A stretch of 64,000 bases of DNA from Aquimonas sp046318115 (GTDB taxonomy: Bacteria > Pseudomonadota > Gammaproteobacteria > Xanthomonadales > Xanthomonadaceae). The notes under the pieces are model-generated. The model had not been told where the DNA came from and made no database searches. It saw only the letters and a program-made list of their open reading frames with translations. The position numbers were made by a program, and so were the translations under genes. The stretch's first letter is position 1. Each line of letters begins with the position of its first letter. Shown piece after piece: positions 10,304 to 17,185 of this stretch. The stretch lies in the NCBI GenBank assembly GCA_046318115.1, contig JBKCVA010000078.1, forward strand, positions 62,001 through 126,000. The letters are read 5' to 3'.

Positions 10304-11964
10304 GCGGACGCGCCCCCGTCAGCCGCGGTCTCGTGGCGACGCCAGAGGTCCACCAGTTCGTCGAACTCCGCCTCGCTGGGCAGGCGGTCGGCATAGGCGG
10401 CCGACTGCCAGCGCTGCACGATCCGCGGGAACACCCCGCCGAAGCCCTGCACGCCCAGCCTTCGGGCGCGTCGCAGGCAGTCCGCCTCGGTACTGCCGGG
10501 CGGCAGCGGCTCGCCGGTGGCTTCGACGACGCGCTCGACGCCGCCGGCGTAGAGCAAAGCGAGAGCGGCGCGACGCTGGCCCTGGGCCCAAAGCGCCTGC
10601 GCGGCTGCGAGCAGGTCCTCGGGCAAGGGCTCGGGCGCTTGGGCAGCGTCCTCGTGGCGCAGCCGCGGTCCGCGGCGGCGCTCGATCTCCACGCCCATCA
10701 CCGGCAGCCAGCGGCGGTGTGTGGCGATCAGCAGCACCAGCAGCGCGGCGGCGAGCAGCCAGAGGATGTTCTCCATCAGGAAGGCGAGCCCACGGCCCAG
10801 GCTGTGCAGCCAGCCGAGATCCATGCGCGACTGTTCGCGGCGTGTCTGGGGCTTCTCGCGCGGGACCCAGATCGACTGCGTGCCAACCGGACTCAGTGCG
10901 TCCTGTTCGTAGACCTCGGCGGCCTGCACCACGAAGTCGTCGGTGCCTTCGCGATACTCGTGGGCGAACACCTGGCGCAGGCGGTCTCCGTCTTCGGGTT
11001 TCACTTCGCTCGATCCGCCCGGGCCGACGTGGTCGTAACGGCTGGGCTCTTCGTGCCGGGTGCGCAGGCTGGGCTCCGAATCATTGAAGGTCTCTTCGAC
11101 CTTGGGCGCGTCCGCCGCAGCCTCGTCCTGTGCCCGGGCCGGTGCCGCCAGCGAAAGACTGAGCAGCAACAGCGGTGGCGCGAGCAGCGCGAGCAGCGCT
11201 TGCCCGCCGCCGTTGATCCGCGCGACCAGCCGACGGAAGCCGAGTTCGATGTCCCAGGCTTCAATCTGCGTACGGCGGTTGAGGTAGAGCGCGAAGCCGG
11301 CGCCCACGTAGAAGGGCGCGATCAGGCTCGCGCCGATCCAGAAGATCAGGTTGAGCAACAGCTGCGCCCACAGCGGCGGCGCCTCGAACAGGGTTTCCCA
11401 GAGCGCTTGCGCGGCGGGCTCCATGAACTCGATCGGGGTCAGCGTGAGTGCCAGGCCGATCAGGCCGAAGGCCAGCACGGCCTCGACGTTGGCGCAGACC
11501 AGCAGCACCAGTGCCGCGGTGCCGCTGGCGTTGCGCGCGAGTGCCTGGCGTCTCGCGCGGCGCAGCGGGCCGCTGACACCCTCCAGCAGATCCACCGGCA
11601 TCAGCAGCGCGCGCGAGGGCGACAGGCGCAGCCACAGCAGCCAGGGCCAGATCGAGCGGGCGAAGTGGAATTGCCCGCGAAGGGTTTCGCGCACGCCGGG
11701 TGCGGCGCCGAACACGCCGCGCGAGAGCACATACAGCGGAGCGCGTTCGAAGGCCGGCTTCAGCCACCAGAGCAGCAGCGGCGGCAGCCACATCAGATCC
11801 AGCCACCAGGCGGCCGCATTGAGCACGGCAAACACGGGCAGGGTGGTCGCCAGCCAGCTCAGCCACACCACGCGAGCATGTCGGCGGGTGAGCGCGAAGC
11901 CCAGCTCCACGGCCTCCCAGCCCGAGCGCGGGCGCAGCACCACGGAGAGATCGTCAATCCGCAT
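10300..11964 (-). CDS. DUF4129 domain-containing multi-pass membrane protein
   Basis: 554 aa. The N-terminal half has several membrane segments (about residues 35-260, rich in Trp and Leu). A linker of about 120 polar residues beginning near residue 275 (EDEAAADAPKVEETFNDSE) follows, then a further membrane segment (MENILWLLAAALLVLLIA, about 400-417) and a C-terminal helical DUF4129 domain. That domain reads LLAAAQALWAQGQRRAALAL, then LLYAGGVERV, with the typical short-gene-product helix repeats. DUF4129 often sits at the C-terminus of transglutaminase-like proteins and in MoxR clusters; its function is unknown. It overlaps the SpoIIM-like gene by 11 bp at its start and the DUF4350 gene by 4 bp at its end. 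Confidence 0.85.
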   Translation of the reverse strand: MRIDDLSVVLRPRSGWEAVELGFALTRRHARVVWLSWLATTLPVFAVLNAAAWWLDLMWLPPLLLWWLKPAFERAPLYVLSRGVFGAAPGVRETLRGQFHFARSIWPWLLWLRLSPSRALLMPVDLLEGVSGPLRRARRQALARNASGTAALVLLVCANVEAVLAFGLIGLALTLTPIEFMEPAAQALWETLFEAPPLWAQLLLNLIFWIGASLIAPFYVGAGFALYLNRRTQIEAWDIELGFRRLVARINGGGQALLALLAPPLLLLSLSLAAPARAQDEAAADAPKVEETFNDSEPSLRTRHEEPSRYDHVGPGGSSEVKPEDGDRLRQVFAHEYREGTDDFVVQAAEVYEQDALSPVGTQSIWVPREKPQTRREQSRMDLGWLHSLGRGLAFLMENILWLLAAALLVLLIATHRRWLPVMGVEIERRRGPRLRHEDAAQAPEPLPEDLLAAAQALWAQGQRRAALALLYAGGVERVVEATGEPLPPGSTEADCLRRARRLGVQGFGGVFPRIVQRWQSAAYADRLPSEAEFDELVDLWRRHETAADGGASA

Positions 11965-12979
11965 GCAGGCTCCCGCGGCCGCGCCCGGCCAGCAGCAGCC
12001 AGGCGAGGAACAGCACCCACAGGCTGATGCCGACGGCGTACTTCACCAGCGCCGGAATCGAACCGATCGACGACCAGAAGGCTTCGATGAAGGCCGCCAG
12101 CACCAGCATCGCGAATACGCCGAGGATGATCCGCGCGCCGTCGATGCCGGTCTCCTTGAAGGCGCGCAGCCGCGTGCGCTGGCCGGGCATGAGCAGGCTG
12201 AGGCCGAGCTTGAGGCCGGCCCCACCCGACAGCACGATCGCCAGCAGCTCGGGCGCCGAGTGGCCGGAAACGAAGCGCCAGAACGGGTCGCCGGAACCGA
12301 TCGCGGTGAGATGGCCGGCGGCGCTGCCGTGGAAGACGCCGTTGAATACGAGGGCGAAAGCCGCGCCGATACCGGCGATCAGTCCCATCGCGAAGGTGCG
12401 GAAGCCGATGCTGACGTTGTTCAGGATGTAGAAACCGAACATCTGCAGATCCGAGCCGCTGTCGCGGCCCAGTCGCGTGTGCTTGGCGGCGGGGTCGTAC
12501 ATGGCCTCCATCTCTCTGAGCTGTTCATGGCCCATGATCAGCGTGGCCAGCTCGGGCCGGTACTGCAGCAGCACGAGGCAGACCAGGAAGGGGCCGAAGT
12601 AGAGCAGCCCCGCCGCCAGCATCACCCCGCGCCAAGCGCGCACGCGCTGCGGAAACTCGCGAGCGAAGAAATCGACGATGCGCCCGAGGCGCGCGCGCGG
12701 CGGGCGATACAGGGCGAGGTGCCCGCGCTCGGCGAGGTGGCGCAGTCGCTCGATCAGCGCCTGGCCGTAGCCGCGGCGTTCGGCGAGCGCCAATTGCTGG
12801 CAGAGCCGACGGTAGGCGGCTGGAAACTCCAGGTCGCCGAGCGCCTCGACCGGCGGGGCGTCCGGCAGCGGCGGTGGCGCTGCGGGCTTGGCTGCGCTGC
12901 GCCGTGGGACCGCACTCAGCCACGCCTCGAGCCGCTGCCACTCGGCGGCATGCAGGGCCTCGAACTGCGCCTGTTTCAT
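11954..12979 (-). CDS. SpoIIM-like (stage II sporulation protein M family) membrane protein
   Basis: 341 aa. A soluble helical N-terminal region (about 100 residues, Trp/Leu-rich, opening MKQAQFEALHAAEWQRLEAW) is followed by about six membrane segments. The family-typical stretch is FYILNNVSIGFRTFAMGLIA, then a glycine-rich loop with GHSAPELLAIVLSGGAGLKLG, as in SpoIIM-family proteins. SpoIIM works with SpoIID/P in Firmicute spore engulfment, but this organism shows no sign of sporulation. The family name is historical here and the role must be different. It overlaps the RDD gene stop (ATGA at 12976-12979) and the DUF4129 start. Confidence 0.88.
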   Translation of the reverse strand: MKQAQFEALHAAEWQRLEAWLSAVPRRSAAKPAAPPPLPDAPPVEALGDLEFPAAYRRLCQQLALAERRGYGQALIERLRHLAERGHLALYRPPRARLGRIVDFFAREFPQRVRAWRGVMLAAGLLYFGPFLVCLVLLQYRPELATLIMGHEQLREMEAMYDPAAKHTRLGRDSGSDLQMFGFYILNNVSIGFRTFAMGLIAGIGAAFALVFNGVFHGSAAGHLTAIGSGDPFWRFVSGHSAPELLAIVLSGGAGLKLGLSLLMPGQRTRLRAFKETGIDGARIILGVFAMLVLAAFIEAFWSSIGSIPALVKYAVGISLWVLFLAWLLLAGRGRGSLHAD

Positions 12980-13680
12980 CGCTTGACTCCGCGCTGGCCG
13001 GTCAGCGCCGCCGCCATGCCCAGAACCTCCTCCAGGCCGGCCTCGCCGGCGCGACCGCTGAGCGGCTGTAGCAGCCCGGCCAGCTCAAGCTGGCGCTCGG
13101 GACTGAGCTGGGCGTGGCGCTCGCCGAACTCGATCAGTGCCTCGCGCTCGGGTCGCTTCAGCGGCGGTGGATCGATCGGGGTCGCCGCGATCACTGCGTG
13201 CCCTCTCGGGGGGGGCGGCACGTGCACCACCAGGGTGCCGGCGGCCATGTCGCCCAAACGGCGGCTGCGGCCGTCGAGCAGGCTGGTGACGACGCCCACC
13301 GCATAGCCGAAGGGCAGCATGTCGAAGGTGCGCAGCAGGTTGCGGGTGGCCGAGGCGACCCAGCCGACGGGTGTGCCGTCGGCATGCACGACGCGCAGGC
13401 CCAGCAGCTTCTTGCCCGGGGTCTGACCGCGCCAGAACAGCTCGAACAACACGGGGTAGAGCCACATCAGGGCGAACATCGCGATCATGTGCAGGCCGCT
13501 GCCGGCGCGCCCCATGAACAGCAGGGCCATGCCCAGCAGCCAAAGCACCACCAGTCGCAGCAGCAGGTCCAGCACCCAGGCGATGGCCCGCGGCGCCATG
13601 CCGGCGGGCAGCAGGTGGAGACGGATGCCCTCGGGGGTTTCGATTTCGATGCGGGTGTCGAGCAGTGGACGTGCATTCAT
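12976..13680 (-). CDS. RDD family membrane protein
   Basis: 234 aa, first gene of the six-gene operon. The start at 13680 (MNARPLLDTRIEIETPEG) was chosen because it gives the usual RDD-family length. The RDD domain spans about residues 20-150 with three membrane segments. It holds the conserved Arg in APRAIAWVLD, Asp in LDLLLRLVVLW and the WRGQTPGKKLLGLRVVHADG loop that typifies the family. A soluble tail of about 70 residues follows. RDD proteins are small membrane proteins of mostly unknown function; some have been linked to transport. It is upstream of all other operon members, so its promoter should lie in 13681-13832. Confidence 0.9.
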   Translation of the reverse strand: MNARPLLDTRIEIETPEGIRLHLLPAGMAPRAIAWVLDLLLRLVVLWLLGMALLFMGRAGSGLHMIAMFALMWLYPVLFELFWRGQTPGKKLLGLRVVHADGTPVGWVASATRNLLRTFDMLPFGYAVGVVTSLLDGRSRRLGDMAAGTLVVHVPPPPRGHAVIAATPIDPPPLKRPEREALIEFGERHAQLSPERQLELAGLLQPLSGRAGEAGLEEVLGMAAALTGQRGVKR

Positions 13681-13832
13681 GCAGACATGCACCCGCGCAG
13701 ATTGGAAAGGCCGCTCAAGGGCCACAGCGTGCTCATCAACACCGCAAGACGTCCCCGCGATCGAACAAGGCCAGCGGCGGAAGGTGCGAAGCCGGCGTCG
13801 CGGCACTGTAGCGGGGGAGGCTGCAAAAGCAA

Positions 13833-13860
13833 GCCCCGCCGCAGGGTGGCGCGGCGGGGC
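13833..13860 (-). terminator. GC-rich hairpin terminator after the glycine-zipper gene
   Basis: A perfect 10-bp stem GCCCCGCCGC/GCGGCGGGGC with an 8-nt loop sits 30 bp past the stop of the 13891-14325 gene. On the minus strand it is followed by TTGCTTTTGC, a modest T-run. It separates that gene from the RDD operon. Confidence 0.75.
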
Positions 13861-13890
13861 CCGGGGTGTCACACGGCGGCGGCAGGCGGA

Positions 13891-14325
13891 TTACTGCAGG
13901 CGAGCGCGGTTGCCGCTGACGCGGACGTAGCTCCCTTCACGGATGCCGTTGAGTTCGGGCTGGGTGACGATGATGCGGCGGCCGTCATCCATCAGCACGT
14001 AGAGCTCATAGCGCGGCGCCGAGCGTGAATCTTTCTCCAGCGCGTTGCCGGCGACGCCGCCTGCGATCGCGCCTGCCACGGTCGCTGCCGCGCGACCGGA
14101 TCCGCCACCGACCTGGTTGCCGAGCACGCCGCCGATGATGCCGCCGAGCACCGCGCCGGCACCGGTCGACTCGCGCTGGCCGTAGACGCGGTCGATGCGC
14201 TCGACCTGGCCGCAGTCGTAGCAGCGGGCATAGCCGTCGCTGGGCCCGTAGCTGTGCGGTGCAGTGCTGACACAGGCGGAAAGAAGGAGGGCGAGCAGGG
14301 CGGTGATCAGCAGTCGAGTACGCAT
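13891..14325 (-). CDS. glycine-zipper 2TM-domain lipoprotein (SlyB/Pcp-like)
   Basis: 144 aa outer-membrane-type lipoprotein. The signal MRTRLLITALLALLLSAC ends in the lipobox LSAC, with Cys18 as the lipid site and Val-Ser next, favouring sorting to the outer membrane. A short Cys pair (RCYDCGQ) follows. Residues about 57-100 form a glycine zipper (GAVLGGIIGGVLGNQVGGG and AGAIAGGVAGNALE) as in Pcp/SlyB proteins. The rest is a small beta domain (YELYVLMDDGRRIIV...GSYVRVSGNRARL). SlyB-like proteins are linked to envelope stress and outer-membrane stability. Monocistronic, with its own terminator. Confidence 0.9.
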   Translation of the reverse strand: MRTRLLITALLALLLSACVSTAPHSYGPSDGYARCYDCGQVERIDRVYGQRESTGAGAVLGGIIGGVLGNQVGGGSGRAAATVAGAIAGGVAGNALEKDSRSAPRYELYVLMDDGRRIIVTQPELNGIREGSYVRVSGNRARLQ

Positions 14326-14476
14326 GGAGAACCTCTTCGCGTTGAGCGGGATCAGGCCTGCGCTGAGCGCCGCGCGGCCCGGGGCTTGAACCTGAACCGC
14401 GGCGCCTGAACCCCGGCTAGCTCGACCGCTCTGCGTTCAGCCTCGGTGGGGTGCAGTCCAGCGTGCGTGAACGCGC

Positions 14477-14887
14477 TCAGCCGCGGCTGAAGTCGCGGTG
14501 GCAGCTGTCGCAGCTGTTGTGGACCGCGGTCAAGGCCTCTTTGCGCTGGGCGCAGCTTGCGTCTCCGGGCAAGGCCAGGGCCGCGTCGAGACGATCGCGC
14601 ATCTGCTGCGCGTGACGTCCGAACAGCTCGGGTTCGAAGCCCTGTTCGAGGAACAAGGGCTCGACGTCATCGGCCATGCCGCGCATCACCTGCAGCTGCC
14701 GTGCGCCGTTCGATGCGCTGCAGCCGCTCTCGATGGCCTTGCGCGCCTCGCCCAGCTGGTATTTCAGGGTCACCATCGCGGCCGTGTGCGGACGCGAGCC
14801 TTTCTTGATGTTGCCGAGACTGAGAAACGTCGCGGTAAGCATGGCGCCGGCGAGCAGGCCGACGATCAGCGACAGCAGGATCTTCAT
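14477..14887 (-). CDS. c-type cytochrome, cytochrome c'-like
   Basis: 136 aa. The start at 14887 (MKILLSLIVGLLAGAML) gives a signal peptide or membrane anchor. The mature part is all-helical, and a single heme-attachment motif CDSCH lies at residues 126-130, only six residues from the end. A C-terminal CxxCH in a four-helix protein of this size is the pattern of cytochrome c'/c-556, in which the fifth ligand is the His of CxxCH. A Met or other sixth ligand could not be assigned. Two extra Cys (GCSASNG and SCAQRKE) are present. It should be periplasmic, needing the Ccm system. Cytochrome c' proteins bind NO or serve in electron transfer; nothing around it fixes the role. Confidence 0.8.
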   Translation of the reverse strand: MKILLSLIVGLLAGAMLTATFLSLGNIKKGSRPHTAAMVTLKYQLGEARKAIESGCSASNGARQLQVMRGMADDVEPLFLEQGFEPELFGRHAQQMRDRLDAALALPGDASCAQRKEALTAVHNSCDSCHRDFSRG

Positions 14888-14981
14888 GTGGCGGGCATGT
14901 GTGGAAAGACCTGAAGGATAGCGGAGACAGCGCAGTGTGCCGGTGAGCTCAGGGCGTGGTGCAGAGATCCGGGGCGAGCGC

Positions 14982-15608
14982 TCACTCGGCTGGTGGAAGC
15001 GTCTCTGCGAGGCCCAGCGGTCGGCCTTCGTTGTCCTCGATGAAGGCCAGCCACTCTTCGCGGCCGTCGGCATGTCGGTGCACGCGATGCGGCGCGCCAA
15101 GCGGCTTGGCGCCGCGCGCAAGCAGGGCGTCGTAGTGGTCGTGCAGACGCTCGACGCGGAAGTAGAGCAGCGATTCGCCGCCGCTGGGCGTCTGGCTGAG
15201 CATCGGCCGCACGCCACCGCAGTCGAAAAAAGCCAGGGTGTCGAAGGTGAACAGGTGCGGCAGTCCAAGCACATCGCGATACCAGCGCTCGGCGGCGTGG
15301 ATGTCGCTGACGCCGCGGGCGATCTGGGCAAGGGGGCCAAAGGCGGGTGTAGGCATTTCGTCGGATCTCCTTGAGGGTGCAATCGGGGCGACCACGCCGG
15401 GCACGCCGCGCCACAGCCGCAGCTGCCGGCGGTCGCGCAGTCCAAGCTTCTGCAGCGCGTTGCTGACGTGGAACTTCACCGCGTCGATCCCCACGCCAAG
15501 GCGTCGCGCCATCGCCGGGTTGCTGAGGCCATGGCGCACGCCGTCGACCACGCGCCATTCCGCGGGCGTGAGCACATCGGGATGAACTGGGCGGCCGCGC
15601 TTGCGCAT
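14982..15608 (-). CDS. LuxR-type HTH fused to a glyoxalase/VOC domain
   Basis: 208 aa with two domains in one frame. Residues about 10-70 are a LuxR/GerE-like helix-turn-helix (LTPAEWRVVDGVRHGLSN, then AMARRLGVGIDAVKFHVSNA and LQKLGLRDRRQL). Residues about 90-205 form a VOC fold (IARGVSDIHAAERWYRDVLG, then AFFDCGGVRPML, then EEWLAFIEDNEGRPLGL). Metal-ligand positions of true glyoxalase I are not clearly complete, so the VOC part may bind a ligand rather than catalyse. The order DNA-binding then VOC suggests a one-component regulator sensing a small molecule (inference). There is no phosphorylation receiver domain. Divergent from tcdA across 217 bp. Confidence 0.88.
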   Translation of the reverse strand: MRKRGRPVHPDVLTPAEWRVVDGVRHGLSNPAMARRLGVGIDAVKFHVSNALQKLGLRDRRQLRLWRGVPGVVAPIAPSRRSDEMPTPAFGPLAQIARGVSDIHAAERWYRDVLGLPHLFTFDTLAFFDCGGVRPMLSQTPSGGESLLYFRVERLHDHYDALLARGAKPLGAPHRVHRHADGREEWLAFIEDNEGRPLGLAETLPPAE

Positions 15609-15825
15609 CGTTTCGGGGAGTCTCCTGCAGCGCGTGGAGCGACCGCAGGTGCCCAGATGAAGGTGGCCTGCCGGCTGCGGCGTTCAGCGCGTGCAACATA
15701 GCCCGAAGCGCCAGCGAATATCCCTACCCGATACCTGCCGGCCTGCGCTCGCCGCTGTCGTCCGGCGCGCCCGGACACTACACTCGCGCGCCACCGCGAA
15801 CACCCTCCCAGAACGCTGCCTGCCC

Positions 15826-16605
15826 ATGAACGCCATCGTCGAACGCACGCGCTTCTCCGGTATCGATCGTCTGTACGGCGCGGGCAGCGTCGAGCGCCTG
15901 TCGCGAGCGCATGTGTGCATTGTCGGGGTCGGCGGCGTGGGCTCGTGGGCGGCGGAAGCGCTGGCGCGCAGCGGGCTGGGGCGGCTTACCTTGATCGATG
16001 CCGACGACATCTGCGTCAGCAACGTCAATCGCCAGCTGCACGCGCTGGATGGCGAGTTTGGCCGGCTCAAGGTCGAGGTGCTTGCCGAGCGCCTGAAGCG
16101 CATCAACCCGCACCTCCAGGTGGATGCGATCGCCCAGTTCCTCACCCCTTCGACGCTCGATCCGCTGTTGCTGCGGGGCTACGACGCGGTGCTGGACGCC
16201 TGCGACGCGTTCCGGGTCAAGGTCGAGATGATCGCCTTCTGCCGGCGCCGCAAGATCCCGATCGTGGTCAGCGGCTCGGCGGGCGGGCGCGCCGATCCCA
16301 CCCTGATCGAAGTGCGCGACCTCTCGCGCACCGAGCACGACGCTATGCTCGCGCTGGTGCGCAAGAAGCTGCGCGGTGAGTTCAATTTTCCCAAGAACCG
16401 CGACCGCTACTTCGGCGTGTCGGCGGTGTTCTCGCGCGAGAACGTGCGCTATCCGCAGGCCGACGGCAGCGTCTGCGGCCTGCGCGCGGAGGGCGGCGAC
16501 AGTCTGGGCCTCGACTGCGGCGGCGGGCTGGGCGCGGCGACGCATGTCACCGCCAGCTTCGCCTTCGCGGCAGTGGGCAAGCTGCTGGAGAAGCTGCTGC
16601 GTTGA
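15826..16605 (+). CDS. tcdA: tRNA threonylcarbamoyladenosine dehydratase
   Basis: 259 aa E1-like enzyme that dehydrates t6A37 of tRNAs to the cyclic form ct6A, using ATP. The ATG at 15826 gives the family N-terminus MNAIVERTRFSGIDRLYG. The nucleotide-binding loop is VGVGGVGSWAAEALARSG, followed by LIDADDICVSNVNRQ, in which Asp and Arg/Gln contact ATP-Mg. The late signature GSAGGRADPTLIEVRDLSRT and the Cys-containing end (VCGLRAEGGDSLGLDC) match TcdA/CsdL. TcdA often works with the CsdA/CsdE sulfur-relay proteins, which are not in this window. Convergent with gntK (67 bp). Confidence 0.95.
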   Translation: MNAIVERTRFSGIDRLYGAGSVERLSRAHVCIVGVGGVGSWAAEALARSGLGRLTLIDADDICVSNVNRQLHALDGEFGRLKVEVLAERLKRINPHLQVDAIAQFLTPSTLDPLLLRGYDAVLDACDAFRVKVEMIAFCRRRKIPIVVSGSAGGRADPTLIEVRDLSRTEHDAMLALVRKKLRGEFNFPKNRDRYFGVSAVFSRENVRYPQADGSVCGLRAEGGDSLGLDCGGGLGAATHVTASFAFAAVGKLLEKLLR

Positions 16606-16672
16606 GCGTGGCGGGTGAATCGTGCGAGTCGCGAGGTTGCTGCCCAGCGTTCGCCAGATTCCACCATAGGCG

Positions 16673-17185
16673 TCAGGCCGGCGCGTGATCGAGCTCGATC
16701 AAGGCCTGCAGCACCAACTCGCGCGCTGGCATCAGGGCATCGATGCGGCTGACATCGGCTTCGCCCAGGGGCCATTCCAGAGTCTCGAACTGGCTGTCGA
16801 CCAGGCTGGCCGGCATGAAGTGGCCGCTTCGCTGCTGCAGGCGCTCGCGCGCTCTCTCGGGGTTGATTTCCAGCATCAGGAAGCGGGTTTGCCAGCCGAG
16901 CGCGCGCAAACGCCCGCGATGCGCGCGGCGCAGTGCGCTGCAGGCCAGCACACAATCGCTGCCGCGCGCACGCAGTGCACTGCAGATCGAAGCCAGCCAG
17001 GGCTCGCGCATGGCTTCGGTCAGGGGCTGTCCGGATGCCATGTGCGCCCGGTTCACGTCGTTGTGGAAATCATCCGCTTCCAACATCGCCCAGCCGAGTC
17101 GGATGGACAGGGCGCGCGCCAGCGTGCTCTTGCCGCAGCCGCTGACCCCCATGCAGACGACCAGACGGGGTCCGCTCGTGCTCAT
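16673..17185 (-). CDS. gntK: gluconokinase
   Basis: 170 aa cytosolic kinase that converts D-gluconate plus ATP to 6-phosphogluconate, feeding the Entner-Doudoroff and pentose-phosphate routes. The P-loop is MGVSGCGKSTLARAL (residues 12-26). The substrate-site region EADDFHNDVNRAHMASGQPL and the Lid-like RERLQQRSGHFMP are as in GntK-family proteins, which are usually 160-180 aa. Its ATG overlaps the stop of the GH94 gene (ATGA), so the two are translationally coupled. That coupling is the best clue that the phosphorylase releases gluconate. Last gene of the glk operon. Confidence 0.96.
   Translation of the reverse strand: MSTSGPRLVVCMGVSGCGKSTLARALSIRLGWAMLEADDFHNDVNRAHMASGQPLTEAMREPWLASICSALRARGSDCVLACSALRRAHRGRLRALGWQTRFLMLEINPERARERLQQRSGHFMPASLVDSQFETLEWPLGEADVSRIDALMPARELVLQALIELDHAPA

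Noticed and set aside
11954..12979. Evidence for sporulation from the SpoIIM-like gene
   Set aside because: Family name only; no other sporulation gene is present and the operon context is MoxR/DUF58.
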